Shown: piece by piece, positions 34,446-44,487 of the stretch
How the letters are laid out: the number at the start of each line of letters is the position of its first letter
Position numbering within the stretch: the stretch's first letter is position 1
From: Geomicrobium halophilum
GTDB taxonomy: Bacteria > Bacillota > Bacilli > Bacillales > Marinococcaceae
DNA length: 64,000 bases
Reading direction: 5' to 3'
Assembly (NCBI RefSeq): GCF_014207655.1
Contig: NZ_JACHHJ010000004.1
Location: 62,001 to 126,000, forward strand
Notes under the pieces: model-generated
Databases searched by the model: none
Told to the model about the DNA's origin: nothing
The model's input: only the letters and a program-made list of their open reading frames with translations
Position numbers and translations under genes: made by a program

Positions 34446-35885
34446 CTAAATCACAAAGCTTGCCATAAAATCAGTAACTGTCGTTCTTCGAAGCCGTTCG
34501 GCCTCCGTACATAAATGGAGGAGATCATCTGCTTGTAAGCGAGGAAATCTCGTTTTTAATGTATCGTAATATTTTTCCTCTAGCAATGGAATGCTCTCCG
34601 CACGGCGACGGCGATGTCCAATCGGATACTCAACCGCGACTTCGTTCGTTTTCGATCCGTCTTTAAAAGTGACTTGCACCGCATTGGCAATCGAACGTTT
34701 TTCCGGATCGAGGTAATCCTTTGTATACTGCTGGTTTTCTTCTGTATACATCTTCTCACGAAGTTCATCGATTATTGGGTTCTTAGCAATATCATCTTCA
34801 TAATGATCGGCGGTCAATTCCCCGTAAATCAGCCCAATGGCCGTAATATACTGCAGAGAATGATCACGATCCGCCGGATTGTGAAGCGGGCCGGTTTTAT
34901 CAATAATACGAATCGCCGACTCATGGGTCGTAATCTTCACTTCAGCGATCTCATCCAGCCTCCACGAAACTTCATCATGAAGCTCAATCGCCGCTTCTGC
35001 AGCTGTTTGTGCATGGAATTCCGCTGGGTAAGACACTTTGAATAAAATATTTTCCATGACATAGGAATCCAGGGGCCGGGCGAGGTTAATGTTCTTCCCG
35101 CCAACCAGTACGTCCTGGAAACCCCAGTTCGGTGCTGTGAGCGCGCTCGCGTATCCCATCTCCCCTTTCATTGTCATAAGAGCAAGACGAACGGCACGAC
35201 TCGTCGCATCTCCGGCTGCCCACGATTTTCGTGAACCGGCATTCGGTGCCTGACGGTACGTACGCAAACTTGAATTATCAACCCAGGCCTGTGAAACAGC
35301 ATCTGCTACCTGCTCCTCGTTTCCGCCAAGCATTGCGGTCACCACTGCCGTAGACGCTACCTTCACAAACAGTACATGATCCAACCCTTGCCGGTTCAAA
35401 CTATTCTCAAGCGCAAGCACCCCTTGGATTTCATGAGCCTTAACCATTGCTATTAACACGTCATCCATCGTGAGCGGATCTTCACCGTTTGCCAGACGCT
35501 TACGACTGACATAATCGGCGGTTGCTAATATTCCTCCAAGATTGTCCGACGGATGCCCCCATTCGGCCGCTAACCACGTATCATTATAGTCAAGCCAGCG
35601 AATCATCGTACCAATATTAAAAGCTCCCTGTACAGGATCAAGCTCAAACTGCGTGCCTGGTACCCGAACGCCATTGGGCACAATCGTCCCTGGAACGATG
35701 GGACCGAGGTGTTTCGTACACTCCGGATAACGCAGCGCCAAAAGGCCACAGCCGATCGTATCCAGAAGAACATAGCGTGCGGTATCCAATGCTTCTTCAC
35801 TGGTTATTTCGCTATTTACCGCGTAATCCGCGATTTGAGCCAATACTTCATCTGTGTCCGGTTTTACGTTTACTTTCGTATCCAT
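34446..35885 (-). CDS. prpD: 2-methylcitrate dehydratase
   Basis: A 479-residue MmgE/PrpD-family enzyme that dehydrates 2-methylcitrate in the methylcitrate cycle. Seen: [16 protein letters not shown] near the N-terminus, [50 protein letters not shown] and [14 protein letters not shown], all strongly conserved in PrpD. Length is as expected. It sits 11 bp upstream of prpB, and 59 bp after prpC. ATG follows GGGAGATG. Confidence 0.93.
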   Translation of the reverse strand: MDTKVNVKPDTDEVLAQIADYAVNSEITSEEALDTARYVLLDTIGCGLLALRYPECTKHLGPIVPGTIVPNGVRVPGTQFELDPVQGAFNIGTMIRWLDYNDTWLAAEWGHPSDNLGGILATADYVSRKRLANGEDPLTMDDVLIAMVKAHEIQGVLALENSLNRQGLDHVLFVKVASTAVVTAMLGGNEEQVADAVSQAWVDNSSLRTYRQAPNAGSRKSWAAGDATSRAVRLALMTMKGEMGYASALTAPNWGFQDVLVGGKNINLARPLDSYVMENILFKVSYPAEFHAQTAAEAAIELHDEVSWRLDEIAEVKITTHESAIRIIDKTGPLHNPADRDHSLQYITAIGLIYGELTADHYEDDIAKNPIIDELREKMYTEENQQYTKDYLDPEKRSIANAVQVTFKDGSKTNEVAVEYPIGHRRRRAESIPLLEEKYYDTLKTRFPRLQADDLLHLCTEAERLRRTTVTDFMASFVI

Positions 35886-35944
35886 ATTTCACATCTCCCT
35901 TTGCTAGAAATCTGACGTGCGTTCTCTCCCCCCGGTATTTCCCC

Positions 35945-37057
35945 TTACGGGTGCAAACCGCGAGGTCCAGTATAATGCACGCGCGGACGATACAGGCGGT
36001 TGTTATCATGCTGTTCGATCACATGGGCACCTAGACCGACCACACGGGCAGCAAAGAAAATTGGGGTATAGAGCGGGATCGGAATGTTCAGTAAATAATA
36101 GACAGGGGCAGCGTAATAATCAAGATTTGGATAAAGCCCTTTTTCTTCACGGATAATATCTTCTCCGCGTTCACACATTTCATAGAGGTCTTCACGCCCT
36201 TGCTCAACCGCAAGCTTGTGAAGCGCTTTCTTCATTAACATCGCTCTTGGGTCCATTTTTTTCATATAGACGCGGTGCCCAAAGCCCATGATACGCTCTT
36301 TATTCCGCAATTTTTCATGCATGAGTGTGGTTAAGCCTTCAACCGTTTCGCCCTCAAGCAACATGTGCATGACCGCTTCATTCGCCCCGCCATGCAAAGG
36401 ACCTTTCAAGGAAGCAATCGCGCCAGTCATCGCTCCATAAATATCGGAGTTTGTCGAAGCAATGACGCGAGCTGTAAATGTAGAATTCGGCATCTCATGC
36501 TCACTGTAGACCATCAACAATTGATCGAACGTTTCCGCTTCCAAATTGCTCGGTTCTTTTCCAGTAATCATATACAGGAAATTACTGCTATATGGTAAAT
36601 CGGGATTAGCAGCTACAGGTTGATCACCTTGAAGCGTATGATAACTGTTCGCAACAATATTTGGAATTTTCGCTAATACCTTTAACGCTTTTTCCTTATT
36701 TGCAGCTGCAGAGCGGTCATCGATGTTCGGATCATAACCCGCCAAGGCCGAAATTCCAGTTCGCATGGCATCCATCGCATGCGTTTCTTTCGGAAGCTTG
36801 GAAAATAACTCAAAGAAATGTTCCGGCAATGCATATTCACGTTTTAAATCGCTTTCAATAGACAAACGACCTTGTTGATCAGGAAGTGAACCTTCATATA
36901 AAAGATGAACGAGATCAAGATAGTTTTTCTTTTCGGCTAATTCAATCAGATCGTAGCCCTTGATGACAATTTCTTCATTTTCAACATCCAAAAAAGATAT
37001 GTCTGTTTCCGTTGCGATGACACCGTCAAGACCGGCTTTTACCTTCTGTTCTGCCAT
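35945..37057 (-). CDS. prpC: 2-methylcitrate synthase (citrate synthase family)
   Basis: A 370-residue citrate-synthase-fold enzyme condensing propionyl-CoA with oxaloacetate. It has the family GLDGVIATETDISFLD start, the catalytic His in GPLHGGANEAV, the second His in MGFGHRVYMKKMDPRA and the Asp-containing YYAAPVYYLL region. Its place with prpD and prpB identifies it as the methylcitrate enzyme (called mmgD or prpC in Bacilli) rather than the TCA enzyme; some members do both. ATG follows AGAGGTG. Confidence 0.9.
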   Translation of the reverse strand: MAEQKVKAGLDGVIATETDISFLDVENEEIVIKGYDLIELAEKKNYLDLVHLLYEGSLPDQQGRLSIESDLKREYALPEHFFELFSKLPKETHAMDAMRTGISALAGYDPNIDDRSAAANKEKALKVLAKIPNIVANSYHTLQGDQPVAANPDLPYSSNFLYMITGKEPSNLEAETFDQLLMVYSEHEMPNSTFTARVIASTNSDIYGAMTGAIASLKGPLHGGANEAVMHMLLEGETVEGLTTLMHEKLRNKERIMGFGHRVYMKKMDPRAMLMKKALHKLAVEQGREDLYEMCERGEDIIREEKGLYPNLDYYAAPVYYLLNIPIPLYTPIFFAARVVGLGAHVIEQHDNNRLYRPRVHYTGPRGLHP

Positions 37058-37090
37058 GACTTACACCTCTTATTTTGGTATTTCAGAACG

Positions 37091-37768
37091 CTATGGGCCA
37101 CCATTTCTTCTTGCGTATTGAGCAATGGTTTCTTCAATGGTGACGAGGCTGCGCCTGATATGCGCGCGCATCGCTTCTTCCACTTCCATTCCTGTCTTTT
37201 TTTCTTTTAAAAGTTGCAAGATTTGTTCATGTTCATCTACAGGCATTTGTAGAGGATAGTCGGGGTTCTTATAACCGCTAATCCTTCGGTAACGATCAAT
37301 TTTGTTTTGCAGCTGCTGTAAAAAGCGCTTATTCGTTTCATTCGAGCTCAACGTGTGCAAAATGTGATGAAAATGCTCACCATGTTTTACAATCTCGTCA
37401 CTTCGCTTCGTGTCGACAGCTCTGCGCATGAGTGCAACGACGTCTTCCAGCCGATAGAGATGTTCTTTCGTCATATGTTCCGCCGCTTCACGAGCAACAA
37501 GACTTTCCAACCGTTCCCGAACCTGAAAGACTTCTCTTGCTTCCTGTAACGTGATCGGCGCAACGATCATCCGGCCATTTTGACGTTTCAAAACCAACCC
37601 TTCCAGCTCCAGACGGTACAGCGCCTGACGGAGCGGCGTACGGCTGATCTGTAAATCGTTGGATAAATGCTCCTCACGCAAAGGTAATGACGGCGGATAC
37701 ACCCACTCAACGATATTGTCTTTTAATTGTTCATACGCCAAATCAGCAGCAGACTTTCTTTTATGCAC
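37091..37768 (-). CDS. GntR/FadR-family regulator of the methylcitrate operon
   Basis: A 225-residue regulator. The winged HTH is at ~10-75 (LAYEQLKDNIVEW, then LSNDLQISRTPLRQALYRLELEGLV) and an all-helical FCD ligand domain follows (EVFQVRERLESLVAREAAEHM, HEQILQLLKEKK). It is the first gene of the prp operon, 33 bp before prpC, so it probably senses a cycle intermediate and controls its own operon. GTG start with AAGGAGA. A palindrome at 37832-37841 is the likely operator. Confidence 0.88.
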   Translation of the reverse strand: MHKRKSAADLAYEQLKDNIVEWVYPPSLPLREEHLSNDLQISRTPLRQALYRLELEGLVLKRQNGRMIVAPITLQEAREVFQVRERLESLVAREAAEHMTKEHLYRLEDVVALMRRAVDTKRSDEIVKHGEHFHHILHTLSSNETNKRFLQQLQNKIDRYRRISGYKNPDYPLQMPVDEHEQILQLLKEKKTGMEVEEAMRAHIRRSLVTIEETIAQYARRNGGP

Positions 37769-37830
37769 GATCGATTCTCCTTTTTCGTCCGTGTGCCTTT
37801 ATCACCACACTTCCTCCGTATATATTTATA

Positions 37831-37858
37831 ATTGTATACAAAAATAAGATTCTGTCAA
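37831..37858 (-). promoter_or_regulatory. Promoter and GntR-type operator of the prp operon
   Basis: On the minus strand TTGACA (complement of 37853-37858) and TACAAT (complement of 37831-37836) are 16 bp apart. The palindrome TTGTATACAA (37832-37841) overlaps the -10 box, a suitable position for repression by the adjacent GntR protein. Confidence 0.6.
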
Positions 37859-37928
37859 TATTTTCTCTACTCTTATAAAGGATTTATGTAGGACGTTCTC
37901 CGACCATTTATGATATCCTATTGATTAC

Positions 37929-37964
37929 AGGTGTTCAAAAAGAATTGCTTCTTTTCGAACATAA
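37929..37964. repeat. Short hairpin related to the GTTCAAAAAG family (copy F)
   Basis: GTGTTCAAAAAGAA and TTCTTTTCGAACAT form an inverted repeat with almost no interior, 40 bp before ilvD; probably a minimal derivative of the MITE-like ends. Confidence 0.4.
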
Positions 37965-38005
37965 AATAGATAGATTTTTCTTACATAAGAGAGGGATGAA
38001 ATCGG

Positions 38006-39697
38006 ATGTCAGAAAAAGATTTACGAATTCGCTCACATGTGATTAGTGAAAGCCCAAACCGGGCGCCAAACCGGGCGATGCTCCGTGCTGTCGGCTTTGG
38101 AGATGAGGATTTTAAAAAGCCGATGATCGGGATTGCCAGTGCCTGGAGTGAAGTGACCCCTTGTAACATGCACTTGGATCAGTTGGCAGTTAAAGCCAAG
38201 GATGGCGCCGCGACCAATAACGGTGCTCCGCTGATTTTTAACACCATTACAGTATCGGACGGGATTGGAATGGGCCATGAGGGAATGTTCTACTCGCTCC
38301 CGAGCCGGGAAGTCATCGCCGATTCTATTGAAACAGTAATGCAGGCCGAACGTCTGGATGGGCTTGTTGCGATCGGAAGCTGTGATAAAAATACTCCGGC
38401 ATGCTTAATGGCCATGGCCCGTCTGAACGTGCCGTCCATCTACGTTTATGGTGGAACAATTCAGCCAGGAAAACTCCAAGGCGAAGATATTGATATTGTT
38501 TCTGCGTTCGAAGCGGTTGGCCAACATCAAGTCGGAAAAATTGACGATGACCGCTTGCATGAAGTCGAATGCAATGCTTGCCCAGGCGCAGGGGCATGCG
38601 GTGGCATGTACACCGCTAACACGATGGCTGCGGCGGTTGAGGCTATGGGGATGAGTCTTCCAGGATCGTCCTCGAACCCCGCAATTGCTGACGAGAAAAA
38701 AGCTGAGTGTGAACGCGCAGGGGAAATGGTCAATGAATTATTGAAAAAAGACATCTATCCCCGTGATATTATGACAAAAGAAGCATTTGAAAATGCCATT
38801 ACCGTCGTTATGGCGCTTGGTGGCTCCACGAATGCATTTTTGCACCTCACCGCAATGGCGCACAGCGCGGAGGTTGACCTCTCCCTCGAGGATTTTGAAA
38901 ACATTCGTTTACGTGTACCTCACCTTGCCGACTTAAAGCCGAGCGGCAAACACGTAATGCAAGACTTAAACAACGTCGGCGGCGTTCCCGCTGTGATGAA
39001 AATGCTGCTTGAAGAAGGGCTTCTCCACGGAGACACGTTAACGGTTACCGGCAAAACGCTTAGAGAAAATCTTGAAGAAGCTGAATCCCTGCATGAAGGT
39101 CAAAAGGTAATCCAACCTTTTTCAAACCCGAAAAAGGAAAACGGACCGCTTGTCGTTCTGCGCGGAAACCTTGCCCCTGAAGGTGCAGTCGCAAAGATGT
39201 CAGGACAAGAAGTCAGCCGTTACAGCGGACCAGCAAAAGTTTTTGATAATGAAGATGCTGCCACAAAAGCTATCATGAACGACGAAATTAAAAAAGGCGA
39301 CGTCCTCGTAATCCGTTACGTCGGTCCGAAAGGTGGGCCGGGCATGCCGGAAATGCTCTCTGTCACCGCTATGCTCGTCGGCAAAGGGCTCGGTGGTGAC
39401 GTAGCATTGCTCACCGACGGCCGTTTCTCCGGCGGATCGCACGGATTTGTAATTGGGCACGCCGCCCCAGAAGCTCAAGCCGGCGGCCCTCTCGCATATC
39501 TGCAAGAAGGCGATATTATTACGATTGATAGCGATGAACAATTACTCCAAGTCGAAGTCGACGAGGCAGAGATGCAAACACGCGCCAAAGATTGGCAAGC
39601 CCCTGGACTTCGGTTTACGACCGGGGTCCTTTCCAAATACGCGCGACTCGTTTCATCGGCCGCAAAAGGCGCGGTCACGGACGGACCAAAAGAATAA
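38006..39697 (+). CDS. ilvD: Dihydroxy-acid dehydratase
   Basis: A 563-residue Fe-S enzyme making the keto acids for valine, isoleucine and leucine. Recognised by [38 protein letters not shown] (cluster Cys), [17 protein letters not shown], and the C-terminal [23 protein letters not shown]. Length matches the family. The ATG lies 9 nt after GAGAGGG. No other ilv genes are present in this window, so it is a detached pathway gene. No T-box leader was recognised in the short upstream region. Confidence 0.95.
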   Translation: MSEKDLRIRSHVISESPNRAPNRAMLRAVGFGDEDFKKPMIGIASAWSEVTPCNMHLDQLAVKAKDGAATNNGAPLIFNTITVSDGIGMGHEGMFYSLPSREVIADSIETVMQAERLDGLVAIGSCDKNTPACLMAMARLNVPSIYVYGGTIQPGKLQGEDIDIVSAFEAVGQHQVGKIDDDRLHEVECNACPGAGACGGMYTANTMAAAVEAMGMSLPGSSSNPAIADEKKAECERAGEMVNELLKKDIYPRDIMTKEAFENAITVVMALGGSTNAFLHLTAMAHSAEVDLSLEDFENIRLRVPHLADLKPSGKHVMQDLNNVGGVPAVMKMLLEEGLLHGDTLTVTGKTLRENLEEAESLHEGQKVIQPFSNPKKENGPLVVLRGNLAPEGAVAKMSGQEVSRYSGPAKVFDNEDAATKAIMNDEIKKGDVLVIRYVGPKGGPGMPEMLSVTAMLVGKGLGGDVALLTDGRFSGGSHGFVIGHAAPEAQAGGPLAYLQEGDIITIDSDEQLLQVEVDEAEMQTRAKDWQAPGLRFTTGVLSKYARLVSSAAKGAVTDGPKE

Positions 39698-39704
39698 ATG
39701 CACA

Positions 39705-39743
39705 GGAAACCTGGTTGGCCCACATTCTTGGCCCCAGGTTTTT
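39705..39743 (+). terminator. Intrinsic terminator of ilvD
   Basis: AAACCTGGTTGGCCCA and TGGCCCCAGGTTT pair around a 6-nt loop, followed by TTTTATTTTG. Confidence 0.85.
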
Positions 39744-39788
39744 TATTTTGCCCGGGGCATGCCCCAAGGAGCCGGATTACCCTCGGCG

Positions 39789-40138
39789 CGCCGAATCTGA
39801 ACCCCGGGGCGCCGAATTCCTCCCTCGGCGCGCCGAATCTGAGCCCCAGGACGCCGAATTCCTCCCTCGGCGCGCCGAATCTGAACCCCGGGACGCCGAA
39901 TTCCTCCCTCAGCGCGCCGAATCTGAACCCCAGGACGCCGAATTCCTCCCTTGGCGCGCCGAATCTGAGCCCCGGGACGCCGAATTCCTCCCTCGGCGCG
40001 CCGAATCTGAACCCCAGGACGCCGAATTCTTCCCTCGGCGCGCCGAATCTGAACCCCAGGACGCCGAATCTGAACCCCAGGACGCCGAATCTGAACCCCG
40101 GGACGCCGAATTCCTCCCTCAGCGCGCCGAATCTGAAA
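39789..40138. repeat. Perfect 21-bp tandem array: 17 GCCGAAT-core copies
   Basis: CGCCGAAT begins at 39789 and recurs every 21 bp exactly up to 40125. Two unit types mainly alternate: one continuing CTGAACCCC, the other TCCTCCCT, giving a 42-bp higher-order unit; near the end three of the first type occur in a row. GGCGCGCC palindromes recur. Because 21 is divisible by 3, long frames open on both strands here, but they have no start signals and are not genes. Confidence 0.9.
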
Positions 40139-40244
40139 GTAGACTGGTTTTTCAATGGATGGTGAGAAGTAGTATGGTTATAAATATTACATTAATTAGC
40201 ACATAAATAATGCGTAATTTTATAAATAATGATATTATAAGTGA

Positions 40245-40446
40245 GTGTTCAAAAAGGAGGACAAAAAGAGCCGAGTAGGTCGAGGAAACGTAACTTCGGG
40301 TACCGGAATGCAAGCTCATCTCTACGTAAGCGCTACCTCGCACGCAGAAAAAATGGGTTTCTCTTTCTAGGAGATACGTGGGAGCGCAGCAGCAAGGCGA
40401 GGAACGATACGAAAGCTACTTTCCTTGGACTTTTTGAACAACCTCT
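40245..40446. mobile_element. MITE-like repeat with GTTCAAAAAG ends (copy B)
   Basis: A 202-bp element beginning GTGTTCAAAAAGGAGGAC and ending GGACTTTTTGAACAACCTCT, with clear terminal inverted repeats. Its interior resembles copy A closely (CATCTCTACGTAAGCG, CTACCTCGCACG). It lies just upstream of the TRAP transporter ribosome site. Confidence 0.7.
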
Positions 40447-40483
40447 ATCAACGATATTAATGAAAAATATAGGAGGGGTCTGT

Positions 40484-41485
40484 ATGAAGCCTATCAAATG
40501 GTTAAGCATCCTTGGGGCAGCCATTTTTGTAAGCGGATGCAATGGAGAAACAGACACAACAGACGAAGCAGCAGACGAAAATGGTGTCGATGAAACAGCA
40601 GAAATGGATGATTTGTTCGTCGCGATTGCGGCCGGCGGCCAATCTGGAGCATATTATCCGATCGCAGGGGCTATTTCAAATGTATACGAAGCAGCGGGAC
40701 ATAGTTCAAGTGTTCAGGCGACGGGCGCATCCGTAGAAAATGTGAACTTGATTCAAAGTGATCAGGCTGAACTTGCGATCGTTATGGCCGATACCGTTGA
40801 ACAGGCATATGAAGGCTTTGGCGCTTATGAAGATGAAGAGCCGCAGGACAATCTTGTTGGTATATCTGGCCTCTATCAAAATGTTGTCCAGATCATTACA
40901 ACAACAGATTCTGGTATTGAAGCATTTTCTGATCTTGAAGGTGCTGATGTTGCGGTTGGGGATGCTAATTCAGGCGTTGAACTTAATGCGCGTATGATGT
41001 TTGAAGCACATGGAATGAGCTATGATGATATTTCTGAAGATTATTTGCCTTACGGTGAAGCCATTGATCAGATTCGCAATGGCCAAATTGATGCAGCTTT
41101 CGTTACAAGCGGATTACCCAACCCTGCAGCGATGGAGTTAGCGAGTACACATGATGTCACCGTTGTCCCTATTGAGGATGAAGGAATGGAATACTTAGAT
41201 GAAAATTATCCTTTCTTCATCGAAGATGAGGTGCCTGCCGGTACTTACGATAATGAAGAAGATATTTCCACACCTTCAATCACCAATTTATTAATCCCCA
41301 ATCCAGAATTATCAGAAGATGAGGTATATGAACTAACTCGCCTTTTCTATGAGAATTTAGAAGAGATTCAAGTTTCCCATGACGCGGCCGCCGACATTGA
41401 TACTCAAAATGTAGCTGAAGGCATGAATATACCGATGCACCCAGGAGCCGAGCGCTATTTTGAAGAAGAAGGGTTGCTGGATTAA
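40484..41485 (+). CDS. TAXI-family TRAP transporter solute-binding lipoprotein
   Basis: A 333-residue lipoprotein with lipobox VSGC (Cys19) and an acidic linker, then a TAXI-type binding fold: VAIAAGGQSGAYYPIAGAISN, VQATGASVENVNLIQSDQAELAIV split across ~80-110, and GDANSGVELNARMMFEAHG. ATG 40484 follows AGGAGGGG; the in-frame extension upstream runs through a mobile repeat and is rejected. It delivers an organic acid or amino acid to the TRAP permease two genes downstream. Substrate unknown. Confidence 0.9.
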   Translation: MKPIKWLSILGAAIFVSGCNGETDTTDEAADENGVDETAEMDDLFVAIAAGGQSGAYYPIAGAISNVYEAAGHSSSVQATGASVENVNLIQSDQAELAIVMADTVEQAYEGFGAYEDEEPQDNLVGISGLYQNVVQIITTTDSGIEAFSDLEGADVAVGDANSGVELNARMMFEAHGMSYDDISEDYLPYGEAIDQIRNGQIDAAFVTSGLPNPAAMELASTHDVTVVPIEDEGMEYLDENYPFFIEDEVPAGTYDNEEDISTPSITNLLIPNPELSEDEVYELTRLFYENLEEIQVSHDAAADIDTQNVAEGMNIPMHPGAERYFEEEGLLD

Positions 41486-41488
41486 AAA

Positions 41489-41947
41489 ATGAGGAAGCGT
41501 TCTTATGCTTCCTTTATTGTGATTCTGGCAGTTGTTTGTCTATGGTACTTTTTTTCTACTTCGTACCATTTGACGTTGTATTCCCCGCGAGATGGAACCG
41601 TATTTGCAGAATATGACATCACTCCCGGAGATGAACTTGAACTTTCCTGGATCCATTCGGTTGAACATACCCCTTGGACGGAGAAGTTGATCGTTACCAC
41701 TGATGAACAATTCAAATTAACGGAAACTAAATTTCAATCATACGGAGCAGGCGTACCGAGTCATGATGAGGGAGTAACCACGATTGAAAATGACCATATC
41801 ATTATTTCGGATATCGACCAGTTGCACGATACGTATAATTGGATCCATTCCCACGAGGCAAAATTTTCTTTAACCATTAACGGTGAAATGAAAATGAAAC
41901 CTGAAGATCTCCCTCACCATACACATGTGGAGATGATCATTCAATAA
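41489..41947 (+). CDS. DUF1850 protein of the TRAP transporter operon
   Basis: A 152-residue protein with one N-terminal membrane helix (~5-24) and an outside beta-rich domain. Landmarks are ELELSWIHSVEHTPWTEKL and FQSYGAGVPSHDEGV, matching DUF1850. The family is regularly encoded between the TAXI binding protein and the fused TRAP permease, as here (3 bp after the first and 20 bp before the second). It presumably assists binding-protein docking or assembly; not demonstrated. Confidence 0.82.
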   Translation: MRKRSYASFIVILAVVCLWYFFSTSYHLTLYSPRDGTVFAEYDITPGDELELSWIHSVEHTPWTEKLIVTTDEQFKLTETKFQSYGAGVPSHDEGVTTIENDHIIISDIDQLHDTYNWIHSHEAKFSLTINGEMKMKPEDLPHHTHVEMIIQ

Positions 41948-41967
41948 TGTCAGAGAGGTGAAACGAC

Positions 41968-43941
41968 TTGCAGGGGGCCAATCATCTTGAATTAAATAAT
42001 AATCAAAAAAAACTATTGGAGAAGTTGGATAACGAATCACGATTTCGCAGCTTTGATAACCGATTGCTCGTGTTACTTGTTACGATCATTGCTGTGAGCT
42101 TCTCTCTATATCATCTCATAACAGCCTATACAGGGACGCCCGTACCTGTTCTCGTTCACCGCGCCATCCATGTTGCTGTAGTTCTTGTTCTCGTCTTTTT
42201 GCTCTTTCCTCCAACGAAAAAAGCAAGGCGAGATCGATTGCCCTGGTATGACATGGTTCTTGCCGTACTCTCCGTTCCTTCCATGATCTATTTATTTGTT
42301 AACTACGAGGAAATCGTTACCCGTGGGGGACTTCCCAACACAAATGATATCATCTTCGGAACGTTGTTAATCCTTCTTGTCTTTGAAGCAGGAAGACGGG
42401 TCACCGGTTGGGCACTGCCGCTCCTTGCCTTTTTATTTTTACTTTACGCATTGTTCGGTCGTGATTTGCCAGGCATTTTCCAACATCGTGGTTTTGAATG
42501 GACGCAGATGACCAACCAACTGTTCATGACCACCGAAGGGATTTTTGGAACGGCCATCGGCGTGTCCGCCACCTATATTATCTTGTTCATTCTTTTCGGG
42601 GCTTTTCTTCAAAAATCAGGGATGGGTCAACTGTTCAATGATTTAGCGTTAGCGATCACCGGTAAAGGAAAAGGTGGACCGGCAAAAGTCTCAGTTGTCG
42701 CCAGTGGCTTTCTGGGAAGCATCAACGGTTCAGCAATTGCAAACGTCGTTACCACTGGAGCATTCACCATTCCACTCATGAAAAAAATCGGCTATAACAA
42801 AAATTTTGCCGGAGCCGTTGAATCGTCCGCGTCCGTCGGCGGACAAATCCTTCCGCCTATCATGGGCGCCGCCGCTTTTATTATGGCGGAAACGTTAGGG
42901 GTCCCATACACCGATATCGTACTCATCGCGATTTTGCCTGCACTGCTCTTTTATATCGGTATTCTTACACAAGTGCATTTAAGGGCATCTAAGGATAACC
43001 TTTCGGGCCTTCCCCGTCATGAATTACCGAAATTAAAAAATGTCCTCAAAGAACGCGGACATTTATTATTACCAATCTTTTTTCTGATATACATGTTGTT
43101 CTTTAGCGGCACGACCATCATCTATTCCGCATTCTGGACAATCATCGTAACGATCATTATTAGTTTTTTAAGAAAATCAACACGAATGGGAATCAAAGAT
43201 ATTATTGACGCGTTGGAATCGGGGGCACGTAATACTGTCAGTGTGGCTGTTGCCTGTGCTACTGTAGGTATTATTGTAGGTGTCGCCAGCCTAACCGGAT
43301 TCGGTTTGAATCTAGCCAATGCCATCGTCGCCATTGGCGGTGAAAGCTTGTTCCTCACACTCTTATTTACGATGGTCGCCTGCATCGTCCTCGGTATGGG
43401 GATGCCAAGCATTCCCGCTTATATTATTACAGCAACCATGGCCGCACCTGCCCTTGTGCAATTAGGTATTGAACCAATCGTAGCCCATCTATTCGTCTTT
43501 TACTTCGGTATTTTCGCAAACATCACTCCTCCTGTTGCGCTTGCCGCCTTCGCTGCCGCCGGAGTTTCAGGGGGAACACCGATGAAAACGGGTTTTATCG
43601 CATTAAAATTAGCAGCGGCTGGATTTATCGTGCCGTTTATGTTCGTGTACAATAATGATTTACTGCTCATGGGGACCACATTTTTGGAAAGCATACTCGT
43701 GATTATCACTGCAGTAACCGGCATATTGATGATCGGCATTGCTGCTGAAGGTTTCCTTTTCGAACGACTGAATATCATTTTAGGCATCCTGATGGCAGGA
43801 GGTGCTTTGCTCTTCCTTCATCCAGAGTTGTATACTGACGCACTTGCCATCGCGATACTGGTCACCGTTTCGCTCATACAATGGGGAAAACGAAAGCGTA
43901 ATATGAGGGTAAGAAACAACAAACAAATAACTGCGACATGA
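41968..43941 (+). CDS. TRAP transporter permease, fused small and large subunits
   Basis: A 657-residue membrane protein. The first ~4-5 helices correspond to the DctQ-like part and the rest to DctM. Conserved DctM pieces include GFLGSINGSAIANVVTTGAFTIPLMKKIGY, SSASVGGQILPPIMGAAAFIMAE and ITPPVALAAFAAAG (each shown only in part). It would drive uptake with the ion gradient, probably Na+ here. It starts at TTG 41968 with GAGAGGTG upstream. Last gene of the TAXI-DUF1850-TRAP operon. Confidence 0.9.
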   Translation: MQGANHLELNNNQKKLLEKLDNESRFRSFDNRLLVLLVTIIAVSFSLYHLITAYTGTPVPVLVHRAIHVAVVLVLVFLLFPPTKKARRDRLPWYDMVLAVLSVPSMIYLFVNYEEIVTRGGLPNTNDIIFGTLLILLVFEAGRRVTGWALPLLAFLFLLYALFGRDLPGIFQHRGFEWTQMTNQLFMTTEGIFGTAIGVSATYIILFILFGAFLQKSGMGQLFNDLALAITGKGKGGPAKVSVVASGFLGSINGSAIANVVTTGAFTIPLMKKIGYNKNFAGAVESSASVGGQILPPIMGAAAFIMAETLGVPYTDIVLIAILPALLFYIGILTQVHLRASKDNLSGLPRHELPKLKNVLKERGHLLLPIFFLIYMLFFSGTTIIYSAFWTIIVTIIISFLRKSTRMGIKDIIDALESGARNTVSVAVACATVGIIVGVASLTGFGLNLANAIVAIGGESLFLTLLFTMVACIVLGMGMPSIPAYIITATMAAPALVQLGIEPIVAHLFVFYFGIFANITPPVALAAFAAAGVSGGTPMKTGFIALKLAAAGFIVPFMFVYNNDLLLMGTTFLESILVIITAVTGILMIGIAAEGFLFERLNIILGILMAGGALLFLHPELYTDALAIAILVTVSLIQWGKRKRNMRVRNNKQITAT

Positions 43942-44022
43942 AAATAAATATTGATAAGGGAACGCAAGTTCTGTATAACCGGGAATAGAATGAACAAGTC
44001 ATAACAGGAAGAGGTTTTGTTC

Positions 44023-44310
44023 ATGAGTGAAGAGCGCTTAAAGACCTTGGAAGGTTATATGGAACAACTGAATCAAATGGTAGAAGAAAACAACAAAGAC
44101 ATCGTACAATTAAAAGAAACATTCAAAGAGGAAAGGCTACTTAATCAACAACGCCATGAAGAATTTAAAGAGGAAAAGATGCTCAATCAACAACGGCATG
44201 AAGTATTATTGAAGGAATTGAGAAATCAAAATGTAGACGTTGAATATCTTCGCGATCAAGGTTCAAAGCATGACATGAAGATCAACAGGCTGAAGACAGC
44301 GATTCAATAG
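44023..44310 (+). CDS. Small coiled-coil protein
   Basis: A 95-residue, highly charged protein predicted to be one long coiled coil. It contains a tandem repeat, LNQQRHEEFKEEKM followed by LNQQRHEVLLKEL, and ends with a helical KHDMKINRLKTAIQ. ATG 44023 is preceded by GGAAGAGG; TTG 44017 is too close. Similar small coiled-coil proteins occur alone in Bacilli with unknown function. It has its own terminator. Confidence 0.7.
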   Translation: MSEERLKTLEGYMEQLNQMVEENNKDIVQLKETFKEERLLNQQRHEEFKEEKMLNQQRHEVLLKELRNQNVDVEYLRDQGSKHDMKINRLKTAIQ

Positions 44311-44327
44311 TATAGGCTATGTGAAGG

Positions 44328-44357
44328 GTGCCGTGAGTAACGGCGCCTTTTTTTACA
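44328..44357 (+). terminator. Intrinsic terminator
   Basis: GGTGCCGT and ACGGCGCC flank a 5-nt loop, followed by seven T residues, after the coiled-coil gene. Confidence 0.88.
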
Positions 44358-44451
44358 TTTTCCAATCTACTGGGATCTGCTTCCCCCTAAGCTTAATATG
44401 GTTTTTACACCGACAGTGCCCGCTAAGCATGCTCAACATCATTCAAAGAAA

Positions 44452-44485
44452 AAAGGACTGCCCTAGTAAGGTCAGCCCCTCTTTT
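44452..44485 (-). terminator. Terminator of clpE
   Basis: On the minus strand GGGCTGACC and GGGCAGTCC (with wobble pairs) are followed by TTTTTTC just after the clpE stop. Confidence 0.65.
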
Positions 44486-44487
44486 TC

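Noticed and set aside
39789-40138. CRISPR array
   Set aside because: Units are contiguous 21-bp repeats of two alternating types, without unique 30-40 bp spacers, and there are no cas genes.
39475-40206. Long open frames on both strands through the 21-bp array
   Set aside because: They exist because the unit length is a multiple of three; the peptides are simple 7-residue repeats, lack ribosome sites and run into ilvD.
40241-40483. Upstream extension of the TAXI binding protein
   Set aside because: It runs through the mobile repeat, and a strong ribosome site with lipoprotein signal begins at 40484.
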